NCBI GenBank assembly: GCA_032173965.1
Contig: JAVUNC010000004.1
Span: 64,478,501 to 64,542,500, forward strand
DNA length: 64,000 bases
Reading direction: 5' to 3'
DNA from: Sitta carolinensis
Taxonomy: Eukaryota; Chordata; Aves; Passeriformes; Sittidae
Both the position numbers and the translations under genes were made by a program. Position 1 is the first letter of the stretch; every line of letters begins with the position of its first letter. A model generated the notes under the pieces. The model was given only the letters and a program-made list of their open reading frames with translations. It did not search any database and was not told the origin of the DNA. Positions 36,976 through 49,309 of this stretch are shown here, piece by piece.

Positions 36976-37730
36976 TTTTCCCAAGCTAATTAATATTGTC
37001 AAATCTATTATTAGACAACAGATACCAAGCAAAAATATTAAATTAAAGAATTGTTTAAAAAAACAGGTAGTTACTAGAAAATTATTAAATCTGAGACTCC
37101 AACTCTTAAGCAAAAGGCTTCAGCTAAATGTAACATTTTTTTAACCTATGCCTGACTTGCATTTTAGTGCAACAGCAGCACTTTATTTGCCTTGGAATGC
37201 AGTGTGTTCAATTCAGCAAGTCCATCTGGGTAGATATCCATCAATACTACATCCTCTACAAGCTGTATGGGAAGTCACTGAAATGTGCTGACACACTCCT
37301 AGCTATGAAGTAATTTTGCCTAAGAGCAGGTTATTTCCTAATTGTTCACCACTTGTTTTCTGGGTCACATCTATTGTGTGTCATGCAATCAAAATCACAT
37401 GCCATTCAGAGCCAGGATGAGCCACGTGGGTTCCTTTTACCTTCCAAGGGCGAGAAGAGCTACTGACAGAAATTATTTTTAACTGACTTGTTTTGAAATA
37501 TCTGTGGGTTTTGAAACAACGGAAGTAAAAGCTTCATCTTGTAAGGCCCTGCTCAAGGCTGAAGAGATTACTGACTTTTGGTAAGCCACAAGTTGATATT
37601 AAGTAGCAGCTGTCATTTATGAGTGCTGCAAGAACAAAAAATGTACACTTCCTTTCCAGCAGCTGGCCATGAGATATGGATGCTGTGCTGAAGCTGTTTC
37701 ATCATTTCATCCTTTGTCCCCAAACTCTGA

Positions 37731-37815
37731 TCACAGAATCACAGAATATTCTGTGCTGGAAGGAACAAACAAAGATCATTGAGCCCAACTCTTAAGTGAA
37801 TGGCCCATATGGGGA
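37731..37815 (-). mobile_element. Short CR1 3' fragment, antisense
   Basis: ATCACAGAATCACAGAATAT, then GCTGGAAGGAACAAACAAAG and ATCATTGAGCCCAACTC match the CR1 3' end in reverse complement, of the subtype with CACAGAATATC. The copy is only about 85 bases. Confidence 0.85.
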
Positions 37816-38529
37816 TAGAGTTTGGATATACAAATGTTAAAGCTGAAATAAACATAAGAGTGTAACTCACTTGTTTCTATAGAAATAACTTTTTATCCTT
37901 AGATTATTTCTGCCTAGTTAATAGGCTTCAGAACATTAGCATGCAATGTTAGGCAATGTTTGTAGCACTCCCTTCTGTATGCATATGGGGCTAACAGAAA
38001 GGGTGTATCCATATGCATAGTTTTTGATTTTCAGACCGGATTTTCTTTCTTGTCTGAAGTCCCATGTCATACACGGTCATCTGGGGCTGCAGTCTTATTG
38101 CAACAGGACAATTTGTATGTTTCTCATGCATCATGGGAAAGCTTGTCACTGTGGTGATTAATACCAGTAAGTAGCATGGTAACATGAAAAGATGAGCACT
38201 GAACATGCCCTCAGCTGACTCTTCTTGCTGGGTGTCTGCCTTCAAAGTTGTAACCTCTGCAGTCATCACCTGGCCTGTATTTCCTCTGTGTGTGTGTGTT
38301 TGGGTGTACACATCATGATGGTCTTCATTTTTACAAGCTAATCTATTAAACCTCATACTCTTAGATTTAAGGCAGTTTACACTGCTGTTGTGACTCCGGG
38401 GTAGTTGCTTCTTGATATTTTAATGTGTTGGATGCCTCTTAGATTTGTGCAAGTAGTTGAATATATTTAATGTTCATAGTCAATTAGCAAATTTTTTATC
38501 TAAGGCTGATCACCAGAACAATTTAGACT

Positions 38530-39010
38530 GAACCTTTGGACATTGTCTAATCCAGGCCTGCTCAAAATGCACACAGGCAGTTTAGGTTGCTGAGAGCCAT
38601 GTCAAGTAGAGTTTTAAACATCTTCAAGGATGCTGATTCCAAAAGTTTTCTGGACACCTTTTCCATTGTTTCTAAATGTTTGGGGTTTTCTTCTTTTCTT
38701 CCTTTCTCCCCCATCTCATATCTGGCTGGCTCTTCTCTTGTTTCCACTTAGGTCTGTTGCATCTTGTGCTAGTGCTGTACATTTCCATGAAGGGCCTAGC
38801 CTTGCATTATGCACCAGTGATCACAACTGGATCTCCCTTGAGCTTCTTGTTTCTCAGGCTGAACATTCCCAACTCTCTCAGCCTCTCTTCATATGTCAGG
38901 TGCTCCAGCACCTCTGACCACCCCTGTGGCCTCCCCTGAGCTCATCCCAGTGTGTCTGGTGAGTACCACTCCCGCTGTGGTCTCTCAAGTGTCAGACAGA
39001 GGGGTCCCTT
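38530..39010 (-). mobile_element. CR1 LINE fragment, antisense, 3' tail missing
   Basis: Collinear CR1 blocks in reverse complement: AAACATCTTCAAGGATGCTGATTCC, then CTCAGGCTGAACATTCCC, AACTCTCTCAGCCTCTCTTC and GTGCTCCAGCACCTCTGACC. The terminal octamer repeat is not visible at the left end. The middle (about 38650-38790) is replaced or heavily diverged, so boundaries are approximate. Confidence 0.85.
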
Positions 39011-39189
39011 TCCTCCCTCACTTTTGCTGCTCCAGCCTGGATGCATGGCTCTTATGAAGGGAGAGACTGACACTCATTTTACAGACTGAGGTCTGAGGGT
39101 AACCCTAACAACCAGCAGTGGACCATGTATTCATATATTGCTGTTTGAATTACAAGCAATGCAATCAATGTATATGTAGATGCAATCTT

Positions 39190-39215
39190 TGCTGAGTCAC
39201 AGCAGCATCTGATAA
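39190..39215. promoter_or_regulatory. MARE-type site with nearby GATA motif
   Basis: TGCTGAGTCA at 39190-39199 is followed by CAGCA, close to a full MAF recognition element. CTGATAA (GATA core) lies about 10 bases further on. It sits in the putative STX11 intron. Chance occurrence cannot be excluded. Confidence 0.3.
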
Positions 39216-41111
39216 AGGAGGCAAACTTTTCTAAACCATGATTTTTTTAAATGGAAATGTTTCAAGTTGCTGTTCCTCCTTGCTCTCCCTGCTTATTTAT
39301 TTCAGCTCTTTAGTGTCAGTTCTGTCCCTGACACCATCCAAGGAATGTTTGGAAGTTATTGTCCCCTCTTGGGAAGATCTGATTCCTCCTTGTTTGAAAT
39401 GAGAATTTGAAATAGGAAGAGACCTCTGTGGTGATGTTACATTCCAGACTACTGTTTTTCTTTACGTAAAACATCCTGAAATTCTGCCAAATTGTGAGTT
39501 TCTCAAACCAACCAATTCCCAAATACTTCAAATAAATTTACTCTGCTCCTTGAGTAAAAGGTGCTCAAGAAACCTAAAATCTAAACATTTTCTTGAACCT
39601 CACAAATCTCTTTGGCCAAATATTGCAAATGCTGACCTGTGGAGTACTTGAGCATGTTCAGCATAAAACTGAACAGGTGTCCTCTGTAATTTGTGGTTTT
39701 GTGGCCTAATATGATGCTGAAATACAGGCATAAAGTTACTCACTTCCTGTGCTTGTGCCCTGTCCAGGTACTGTGTGTATATAAGGCAGAGCATCTTGAA
39801 AATGTGAAGATGAAGAGGGAAGCAGGCTAGGCGATGCACTTTAGAAACAGAGTGTGAAAGACAGAACTTGGGGAGCATGAAAGAAAGTGCCAGAAAGTGC
39901 CTGATTTTGCAGGACTCTGAAGTCAGACTTAAATAGATGGTGTCCATTTGTTAGGACCAGAGTGTGAACACTTTAGCTGTGGACACATATCCCAGACAAG
40001 TACAGGTCCTCAATGCACAGTTAAAAGATATTAATGTTGAGCACCTTGAATGTAAGTTTTGGTACATATATACAAATAACACAGGCTTTTAGAACTAAGT
40101 TTTGTGGAAAAGCCAGGGTGAAGATTGTAAGTGCAACTGTAACTTGATCCCTCTGTTCCACTTACAGCTCGACTGCACAGGATCTGCTGGGTCAAGAGAT
40201 CGTGTGTGATGCTGCCCATGTCACTGGAGAGGAGCTCTTCACAAATGCCCTTGATCCATGTGTTCATTCACTGATGTCTGGCTTGTTCCTTCACCATCTT
40301 ACTCAGCAAAGTGCTCAAGGCCTGCAGCCTGAAGTCAGAAGGGGCTGACTTCTGAAGATTCCAGGTACAAAAAGTTGTGCTTGAAGTGTCTCCAGTAGGT
40401 GTCATAAACTATTAAGAGTCTATCACTGTTGTCCTTAATGACTCTGGGCTGAAACCTGACTGTGGGGCTGTTAGATCTGCCTTTCCCCAAACAGCTTGTA
40501 GGAGTTTATGGAACTTCCCAAAGTTTTTGCAGGTGAAATCCCCAAGGAAATAAACAGTAGCAGCATAGTCAATGAGATAGCATGATCTGAATGATGAATA
40601 TTAAGTTTTATATTGTACAAGTTTTATGCAGCACATACAGACTGTAGGCAGAGACTTGGTGGAAATGATAGTGCCCAAGCCAGTGTTTAATTTTGTTGTC
40701 TTCCTGTGTGCAGGCTACATTGTGGTGCAATTCAAGGCAACACTTGACAGCTCCTTACTCTTCTTTTAATGTTTGCTTTTTAACCTTTCTTATTGTATTA
40801 AAAGAAAGAAAAGACAAATATTTTTAGAGATACTGCAGAACTAGTATACATATGAATTTACAACAGCATTAGTATTTGCATGTTGTGAATTACTGTGTAT
40901 TTGCTTCTCCATTTCTTCCTGGGGAAAGAAGGGTAGACCTACTCTTACATAATTATGGATTTGTTACACAGGAGCTTTACTCAGTGTTTGCTTGACAAAG
41001 AAAACACAAACAGAAAGTAAAATCATTGTTGAGCCAGTTGTTACTATGCTCTCTGTAGAAGGTCGATGTAATTTAATTTTTCTTAAATTTAGGGAATGAT
41101 AAGCACGAAGT
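39216..41111 (+). other. Putative STX11 intron, right part; no exon seen
   Basis: No protein-like frame, RNA gene or recognisable transposon. Moderately AT-rich. Confidence 0.5.
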
Positions 41112-41560
41112 TCACAGAATCACAAAATTGTTAGGGTTGAAAGGGACCTTGGAGATCATTTAGTCCAAATCCCCTGCCAAGACAGGGTCACCTAAATCAG
41201 GTGACACAGTAACGTGTCCAGCAGGTTTTGAATGCCTTCAGAGAGGGAGATTCCACAACCTCCCTGGGCAGCCTCTGCCACCCTCAATATAGAGAAGTTC
41301 TTCCTCATGTTGAGATGAAACATCTTGTGTTTTAGTTTATGGACATTTTTCTTTGTTCTGTTGCTGGGTATCACTGAAAAGAGTCTGGCACTATCCTCTT
41401 GGCACCTGCCTTTGACATGTTTATACATGTTGATCAGATCCTCTCTCAATCTTCTCTTCTTTAGACTAAACAGATGCAGCTCTCGCAGTTTCTCCTCATA
41501 AGAGAAATGCTCCACACCCCTAATTTTGATATCTGATGCTCTACGGTCAATGATAGCATC
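41112..41560 (-). mobile_element. CR1 LINE 3' fragment, antisense
   Basis: TCACAGAATCACAAAATTG, then GGTTGAAAGGGACCTTGGAG, TTCCACAACCTCCCTGGGCA, GTTCTTCCTCATGTTGAGATG and CTAAACAGATGCAGCTCTCG follow CR1 order in reverse complement. This is the best-preserved CR1 copy in the window. It ends about 720 bases before the STX11 coding exon. Confidence 0.94.
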
Positions 41561-41578
41561 TGGAGACAATAAAGTTGC

Positions 41579-41673
41579 TGTTTCTTTTTTCTTTTTTTTT
41601 TTTCTTTTTACTTTTTTCCTTTTTAATTTTTTCTTTTTTCCTTTTTTCTTTTTTTCTTCCCCACCCCCCCTTG
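41579..41673. repeat. T-rich polypyrimidine tract
   Basis: About 95 bases almost purely T and C on the plus strand, ending in CCACCCCCCC. The Lys-rich minus-strand frame across it is an artefact. The mirror-like homopyrimidine composition could adopt triplex structure. Confidence 0.85.
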
Positions 41674-42261
41674 ATGTTTTCCACACCATTTTTTGAAACT
41701 TTTCTTTCCCAACTGTATTGCTAGATGCCATTTCTGTTTCTGAGAGGCTTCTTAGTATTCTCCCAGGAAAAGCAAACTTAGAATGAGGGAAGCCCTGTGA
41801 CATTTTGGGTAGTTGATGTAATGAAGGATCAGGAGCTAGAGGAGATTTCTCTAGTGAGCAGTAGTGGAAGGTGTTTGGTTATTAATGTGTCTACAAATGC
41901 TGACAGCTGAAGGCTTCCTATCAGGAGTCTGGTTTTCCCCTCCAAATAAAAGACTGGCATTTTGTGGGGAGTTTGGGACTGTCCTACTATTCTTTTTGAT
42001 TTGTCTTCAGGATTTGTTGTCTTCTTTCGTACAGTTTTTGATTCTAACCTTTGCACTTTCTAGAACAGTGTTCTAGCAGAGTTTTGGATGTGATATCCAA
42101 ATGTATAAAATATTATGACCAAATTTAAAATCTGGTATTTTGGGTTGTCTTTGATGAATTACACTTGTTATCTATGATTTAGTTTTCACCATGATGTAGC
42201 TATTAGTTAGAAATTTCCAACTCTTTTAACCAATATTTTAGTTACTTCAAACTCATCCCTC

Positions 42262-42278
42262 CTGTTCCTGTTTTACAG
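42262..42278 (+). promoter_or_regulatory. STX11: Splice acceptor of the STX11 coding exon
   Basis: A pyrimidine-rich stretch (CTGTTCCTGTTTTACAG) ends in AG at 42277-42278, five bases before the STX11 ATG. This implies that the coding exon is exon 2 and that the 5' UTR is mostly in an upstream exon. Confidence 0.8.
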
Positions 42279-42283
42279 GCAGG

Positions 42284-43150
42284 ATGAAAGACCGTTTAAG
42301 TGAGCTGCGTGAATTTGCCAGGTTACACAACCAACAGTTTTCTGATAGCGATGATGATGAAAATTCACCCCAGGATATTCTTCTTTATGAGACGGATTAC
42401 GCCTTGGAAATTCTTCACAAGGACATCCAGAACATCCGGACAGAAAATGACCACCTAAAAGCGGATGTCAACCGCCTCAGAAAGCAAAACACCCGCTTCC
42501 TCACGTCCATGCGCCGTCTTAGCAGCATCAAACGAGATACTAACTGTATCGCCAGAGACATTAAGAGCCGTGGGGAAAGCATCCACAGGAAACTGCAGGT
42601 AATGAGAGATTTCTGTGAAGATGCAATAACAAAATACGGAGCCATGTCTGTCATTGCCAGGGTGGCGAAGAACCACTACGTTGACCTCATGCACACATTT
42701 CAGGACGCTATGTTTGACTACAACGCAGCAGAGATGAACCAGCGGGAGAACTGCAAGATTCGAATTCAGCGGCAGCTGGAGATCATGGGCAAAGACGTTT
42801 CTGGTCCCCAGATTGAGGAGATGATTGAGCAAGGCAAATGGGATGTCTTCTCTGAGAACCTCTTGTCGGATGTCAAGGGAGCTCGCGCGGCCTTGAATGA
42901 GCTAGAGACACGACACAAGGAGCTGGTGAAGTTAGAAGGTCGCATTAAGGAAGTTCATGAGCTCTTTCTGCAGGTGGCCCTGCTGGTGGAGGAACAGGCG
43001 GACACCTTTGATGTTATTGAGATAAATATGCAAAATGTTGAAGACTATGTAGGAGATGCTAAAGACCAAGTGAAAAAAGCTTTGGAATACAGGAGAAAAC
43101 ATCCCCTCAGAACCATCCTCTGCTGCTGCTTGTCATGTTTCAGAAGGTGA
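42284..43150 (+). CDS. STX11: Syntaxin-11 (Qa-SNARE)
   Basis: A 288-residue intronless frame, within one residue of human STX11 (287). It has an acidic N-terminal patch ([10 protein letters not shown], residues 21-30). An Habc-type helical region covers about 40-160 and a SNARE coiled coil about 205-268. The zero-layer glutamine is Q238 (VEEQAD), which marks a Q-SNARE. There is no transmembrane segment; instead the tail [10 protein letters not shown] carries Cys 280, 281, 282 and 285, as in the syntaxin-11 family, where such cysteines are palmitoylated for membrane attachment. In mammals the protein acts in granule exocytosis of cytotoxic lymphocytes with MUNC18-2, and its loss causes familial haemophagocytic lymphohistiocytosis type 4. 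The ATG has A at -3 and follows a splice acceptor by five bases, which supports this start. No frameshift or key-residue loss is seen. Confidence 0.98.
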   Translation: MKDRLSELREFARLHNQQFSDSDDDENSPQDILLYETDYALEILHKDIQNIRTENDHLKADVNRLRKQNTRFLTSMRRLSSIKRDTNCIARDIKSRGESIHRKLQVMRDFCEDAITKYGAMSVIARVAKNHYVDLMHTFQDAMFDYNAAEMNQRENCKIRIQRQLEIMGKDVSGPQIEEMIEQGKWDVFSENLLSDVKGARAALNELETRHKELVKLEGRIKEVHELFLQVALLVEEQADTFDVIEINMQNVEDYVGDAKDQVKKALEYRRKHPLRTILCCCLSCFRR

Positions 43151-45275
43151 TGGCCCCACTGGAGCTATCATGGACTGACTTGAATGTCTCCAAAATCATG
43201 TGTTCTTTCCAGAGACTTTTCTGTAATGACAAGCCCTAGAAATAGGGGGGATATTTTGCAGTTGGTTTTGTACATTGCCTTTTTATTAAATGTGCTGAAG
43301 GCGTTTTCTATTTATGAAGTCTGAGAAATGTTGATAAAACTATTTTTAATCTAATTTTTATTGAAAGGTCCTTTTACTGTAACTAAAGGTGCAATATCTC
43401 TACAGTGATACTTGTTTCATATAGCCAAGAAAGAGGAATGAATAACTTATCCTAGGGAAGATGAATACTTTCAAAAAGTAACTTTATTCTTATTTGTCAA
43501 AGTGAGGCTGTAGGCAGTGAAACCTTATTGCCTGGGGCGACACAATACACCACAGAATCAGGAGGCTTCAGTTTTAAGTAGTTTGAAGCTTGCTTGAGCC
43601 TAGTTTCTCTTTCACTTTGATTTGCAGCTGTCTGGAATCTTAACAGAAGTGACTGCACCCTAAACGACAATATGCACATTTTGCTCTATTTGTGTGCAAG
43701 TGAGTGCTTTTTTCCATTTTGAGTACCCAGCTCTCTCAAGGTGGCTAAAAGCACTGCAACACTGAGGCATCTCACTCACTTTTAGCTTAAGCCATTTTCT
43801 GGACTCTCAGTTTCAAACCTGCCAAACGGTTCTGATACATTTTTGTGCCATTTAACACTTCAGCCAGAGGAGAAACATGGAGTGGCCTTCTGCAGAAGCA
43901 CCCACAGGAAGACAACAGCTGTGGGGTTGAGAAAGCATTTTAGGGTCTGCTGTAGTGGCACATACATAGAAGCAGTTTTAGTGGAATGACTGGCCTGTCA
44001 GCACACTTTTATTTTTTATAAGCATTGACCAAATATGGATTTTTAAAAATATCTATTTTAAATAAAATGAAGGATTAATTTTTTTAATATGCAATTTTAC
44101 TGATGTACAAAAATTTTGACTTTGCTCCAATTGTTGGAAAATCTCCACCTGGGAAAGCAAATAGAACTATTTCTTCAGTACACCTGAAGAAGGAAGAAAA
44201 CAGTCTCATGTCATTTCAGTGCTCTTTTCAAGCTAAAAAGGAAACTCTCCTTTTGTGTAAGGGGAGTCTGCCCTTACACAAGGGCAAACCAGTAGGTTTG
44301 GAGTATTGCAAAGAAATAAAAAATGTGCAGCCCTGGTAAGCACTGAGCACTGTCAGTGAAACGTATTCACAAAGTCTGGTGATTGACCACAGCTCCTTGC
44401 TTCTGGAGATTTTCCAGCTTTATTTCTAGGTGTCTTCCTGATACACTATTGCTATCCTTTGAAATAATGCAGGACATTTTTTCAGAAATAACCTTTTTTA
44501 ATTGAAGGTCCTATTTGTACCAGTTTTAATAAATATATTTTAACATTTCAAATATTTTTGTATTTGGGAGTTTTCCTCAGAAGTGCAGAGATATACATCT
44601 TCCTGCACCAGTTGCAGTGAAACTTCTCCCTTTTTACCTTTTGCACCTTGATTTTATGTGTGAAAAAAAAAAAAAAAAACCAAACCAAAACATTTCTTAC
44701 TATTTATATTAATATAACAAAACAGCAAAATAAATCTAACTTCCAAGCTTTCATATCTTACTGGGAAACAACTTCAGCCTGATGGGCTTTTTTACACAGA
44801 CAGAAACTAAAGGGATAACTCTTCTCAGAAACTGAGTGTCCCTCTTGCTGTAGCAGCTGTCTCTGATAACATGGAAGAGTGAGGGGCACCGATCTCTTAA
44901 CTATAAGATACGTTGATATTCAGTGGTGTACTGCTGATATCAGTGTTATGCTTGTCTGAGGACCTCTCCAGTGAGGGGTTCAAACTTGAAGTGGGAGAAA
45001 GGAGGGTGATGAGCTGTGACCACAGTTTTGGTGCTACTCCAGAAGACAAAGTTGTTTACCCTGTAGGAACTGCCATTAAGCCAGTGGAACTGAGCATTTG
45101 TAGAGAAATACCCTAAACCTCTGAGAGGCAGCATGTGGGGATGAATCAATGAAGAATGAAATGTATTTCCTTTCACATGCATGTTCCTAGCACTTGCCAA
45201 TGTTTTTTGATAAAAAAGTATGTACATGTTTTTTTTTGTGCTGGTTCCTTTTTTTGCAGCTACAAATGGAATAAA
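43151..45275 (+). other. STX11: STX11 3' UTR and candidate polyadenylation signals
   Basis: After the TGA, candidate signals are ATTAAA at 43285-43290, AATAAA at 44061-44066, AATAAA at 44528-44533 and AATAAA at 45270-45275. The sequence is AT-rich with no open frame of interest. The 44061 or 44528 sites are in T/A-rich contexts typical of real signals. Which are used, and so the length of the UTR, cannot be decided here. Confidence 0.55.
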
Positions 45276-47569
45276 AGATTTAATAAGAAAAACTGAAGGT
45301 GCAGAGTGTCATACATTGAATCTGAAGCTCTGAATAGTTTTTCACATTGTCGAAGTTCAGTTACAGTTGCTGGACTAAATTATGAGTTGGAAAAAGGACA
45401 TTAACAAGGCCTAGAAATAAAAGTCCTCCTAATATTTGTTGCCATGGTAAATGAAATGTGTTGCATATTGAGATAGATTTCCTATTGTTTTTTCCCTAAA
45501 AAAAAAACAACAGAAAAATGAGTTTCATGCATTCTAAAATGATTCTCTAGTTAAAAAAACCCCCAGATTTATTCTGGCAGTTCTGAGAGACCTTGATGAT
45601 TTCACTAGTAGATATGCAAAACTAGTGTTCAAATCTTTAGTTTGATTTGAGGCACAGGGAAAGAGAGTGGAAAGAAAAGGTAATTGTAGACCTCTCCTGA
45701 CTTAGGGCTGTTGCTCTAGGGAGAAAAAAAGATAATTAGTCAAAAACCAACCTGAGACCTTTTAAAACTATTTTAAGATGCATTTGGAGTTGAGACACTT
45801 AAAAAAATTTACTTCCAGTAACTGAAGCAATCATTCTGTCATTCTCTTCCTTGCAAACACATCCATTGCTTAATACTTTGGGTTTTTTCCTACCCTTCAG
45901 TTGTGTAAGAACTCAAATTTAGCCAGCCCATGAACTTGCCTAATCACAGTCAAACAGACTTTTGAAAAAAAAAAAAAAACCCCAAACCTGATCACACTAT
46001 GGCTGCAAGGACCCATGCCACACAGGATGAGTGGAAGAAGATGATAAAAGTTGCTTGATAGTATGTTAGCATACTAATAACAGAAGCTGCAGAATGGACA
46101 TCTTCTGAGGAAAGCTGCCTTTTCCTTCTGAAAGTCAGCACAACTGCTAGGCACACTAGATGTGTGTAGCACATTTTATGGGTTGGTTAGGTTTTCCCCC
46201 CTTCTTTCCTCATGTGGAAAGCACTTAAATTGGGTTTGTGGGGTGAAGAAGTTAAAATCTGACAGGGGATGTTTAAGCTTTTAGGATTGTTGTTACTTTG
46301 GTCTTGTTTCCTACTGAAGCTGAAGCTTCACAACCCACACCAAACAGCCACCAACCAGTCCTTTCTGAGGAGGACAAAGAACTGGCCACCAGTGGCACTT
46401 TGCTCCTTCAAAAAAAATGTAAGACAACACAGCATGCATATAAAAGAGACAAAAAAAAAAAATCCCCTATTACAAAATATAGTGTTTAGTATGTAATGGA
46501 TATGCATATGGGTCTCCATTTCACCATAAAGGATTTTTTTTTTAATCATGGGTTTCATTTTAGAGAAATGGAAGTTGGACAACTGCTTCCTCAAAATGAA
46601 GGACTAGACTGTGGACACACTTGCATACATAAGCAGGTATCTCTGGCATATATCTTGGGAGAAACTTCTTGAAATAAAGGGATAGCTTTTAAGATCCAGA
46701 TACCTTTTTATTTTTTTTATTTTTTTTTTTTTTTTTTCCTGCAGGCTGAACTGGGTAACTATGTTAAACTGCTGCTTCTCTAATCTAACCTGCATTAAGG
46801 ATGTTTTGAATGCACGGTCCAAGTAGTATTTTTATTATTTCTTGAAAACAAATGTTCTCTAGATTTTTGAACCATGGTAGCTATTTGAAATTGATCTGAA
46901 AAAGCAAAGAGCTACATAGGGTTGTTCTTCTATCTCTAGGAAGTATCACAGATATAATGAAGGCAGGAAACAGTGTAATTGAAGAGATACTGTACATAGT
47001 AATTCTGGTTAATAAATTTCCAGTGCAATAGGATTTTCACATGGAGCCATGCTGTTTGTTTCTCTAATATGTAAAAGGGAACAGCAGATCTATCTTCTTC
47101 CACGTTTTTAGCATATTATGTAGTGTCTTCATAATGGTTGAGCCAAAGCAAGTAAGAGTGAGCAGAAGACAGCTTCACCATCATGCCTTACCGTGCATGC
47201 ATTGTTAGGGCAACAAGTAACAAGAAAAAGTAACATTTTTCTCTGTTTCTTAGAAATAGTGTTAGATGTGAAAAGGAAAAAACCCTATCTGACAGTGTTT
47301 CTCTATTCAATACGTTGCTGAAAGGCACAACCCCACTGAATAGAGAACTATGGCAGGCCACTCATTCCAAGGCAATGATACAGCATTTCAAGTTTCATTG
47401 GAAGAGCTTTTCTTTTATTCATGAGCTCCCGCGTGTGAATAATACGTATGTAAAACGTGAACAATTCACTTGCATGGTATGCGAGAAGCCTTTTCCCTCA
47501 CAAGCATGCCTAGTGCCCCGGCGTTTCTGAGCACTAAGAGCTGAGGAGGTCAGGCACCATCTGCACCTG
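45276..47569. other. Non-coding DNA between STX11 and the tRNA island
   Basis: AT-rich. It contains an A run near 45966-45979 and a T-rich tract at 46704-46738. No gene recognised. A small frame at 47315-47530 contains one CxxC but no zinc-finger pattern. Confidence 0.5.
46704..46738. repeat. T-rich homopolymer tract
   Basis: About 35 bases of T with two A interruptions. Low-complexity sequence. Confidence 0.88.
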
Positions 47570-48169
47570 AGAATTCGAGCCCCAGACCCCGTGCAGAGGG
47601 GCAGCCAGGGCAGGCCGGGCAGGGAGCGCGCTCCGTTCTGCTGGAGGGCGAGCACACAGCCTCTGCCTGCCCGCTCCTCGTGTGCTGGAGGCCGGCACAG
47701 GCCCGTGTGCCCAGCCCGTGCTGTGTGCAACGTTTCTCACACCTCAAAGGTGCCAAAGCTTGGTGCCATGCAGGATGTCCATCTTCACCGCTGGAAAGCA
47801 GCAGCGAGAGCGGGAGCCGGTGCCAAGGGTAAAGCCAGCGAAGCGCCACTTTCCCATTTTCCTTCTAATGCAGGGAAGAAGGGGACGTCCCAGGGCAGGC
47901 AGTGACTGGGAATATTGCGATAGGTGCTTCTGTAGACCCGGCATGTAGTGGCGACCAGCAAAAAAAATCTTCCCCCTGCGATAGTTTTCCTCTTAATCAA
48001 GCATAATAGATAGCTTTAGACTTGGTTTTAGTTTTCTTTCTACGAGCGAGAGAAGATAGATTCCAGGAAACACTTGGACGGAAATAATAAAGTGTCGGTG
48101 CCTTATCGGCACAACCTCTCCGCTGCCTCTCACGCCCTACGAGCCCGCCGCAGCACCACGGCCCTGCCC

Positions 48170-48895
48170 GCTCGGAGGGGGCTGAGCCCGCACTGCCCGG
48201 GCGGCGCGCACATGCCCGGGGCCGAGCCCGCACTGCCCGGGCCGAGCCCGCACTGCCGGGGCCGAGCCCGCACTGCCCGGGCCGAGCCCGCACTGCCCGG
48301 GCCGAGCCCGCACTGCCCGGGGCCGAGCCCGCACTGCCCGGGGCCGAGCCCGCACTGCCCGGGCCGGCGGCACTGCCCGGGGCCGAGCCCGCACTGCCCG
48401 GGCCGGCGGCACTGCCCGGGCCGGCGGCACTGCCCGGGGCCGGCGGCACTGCCCGGGGCCGAGCCCGCACTGCCCGGGGCCGAGCCCGCACTGCCCGGGC
48501 CGGCGGCACTGCCCGGGCCGAGCCCGCACTGCCCGGGGCCGGCGGCACTGCCCGGGGCCGGCGGCACTGCCCGGGGCCGAGCCCGCACTGCCCGGAGCCG
48601 AGCCCGCACTGCCCGGGGCCGAGCCCGCACTGCCCGGGGCCGGCGGCACTGCCCGGGGCCGGCGGCACTGCCCGGGGCCGGCGGCACTGCCCGGGGCCGG
48701 CGGCACTGCCCGGGGCCGGCGGCACTCCGGGGCCGAGCCCGCACTGCCCGGGGCCGGCGGCACTGCCCGGGGCCCCGCACTGCCCGGGGCCGAGCCCGCA
48801 CTGCCCGGGGCCGGCGGCACTGCCCGGGGCCCCGCACTGCCGGGAGTCCGCGCTCTGCCCCGGTCGCTCGCACTAGCCGGGGCCCGCACTGCCCG
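48170..48895. repeat. GC minisatellite, mixed 18-21-bp units, about 36 copies
   Basis: Units share CACTGCCCGGG(G). Two types intermix: CCGAGCCCG before CACTGCCCGGG, and CCGGCGG before CACTGCCCGGG. Units differ by one G in the GGG/GGGG run. The order of types looks patchy, with a block of the CCGGCGG type near 48635-48725 and the CCGAGCCCG type at the left end (48190-48360). It differs in sequence from the array at 30.6-31.3 kb. Translations in every frame are repeat artefacts. Confidence 0.95.
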
Positions 48896-49309
48896 CCGCC
48901 GCCGGCCCAGCGCCGCCCGCCCCGCTCTCTCCCAGGGGCGGGCCCGTGCCAGCGCCGCGCACCTCCCCCTCCTCCCCCTTCCGCTACGGGCCCGGCGCCC
49001 GGCGGCGGGAAGGCAGCGCGGGCGGGCCTGGCCCGGCCCGGCTCGGCGCAGCTCGGTCCCGGTGCCGTGGCAGCGCTCCCCGCCGGGCCCTGCCCGCTCG
49101 CCTGCCGCCGCCGGGAGAGGCCGCCCGCGCGCACCGCGCGGTGCGCTCGGCGCCCGCCGCGCTGGGAGTAGCGGCGGGAGGGCGCGGCGGCGGCGGGGCG
49201 GGCACGGCGGGCAGGGGGCACCGCCGAGGGTCGCGGGCGGCCCGGGGGGGGGGCGGGTGGGAGCGCGGCCGCGAATGTAGGAGCGGCTGCGAGCCGTCCC
49301 GGTATCTGC

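Larger units (their letters stand above)
31641..37730 (+). other. Putative STX11 intron, left part; no exon seen
   Basis: Unique-looking AT-rich sequence without protein-like frames. It contains a 25-bp perfect duplication (33588-33637) and an A27 run (36945-36971). Frames at 33086-33529 and 34302-34778 lack any recognisable domain. Confidence 0.5.

Noticed and set aside
41192..41803. 203-codon minus-strand frame with a Lys-rich stretch
   Set aside because: It is made of a CR1 fragment, read in part through its non-coding 3' end, joined to the polypyrimidine tract.
42415..42832. Minus-strand frames opposite STX11
   Set aside because: They are shadows of the STX11 coding exon on the opposite strand.
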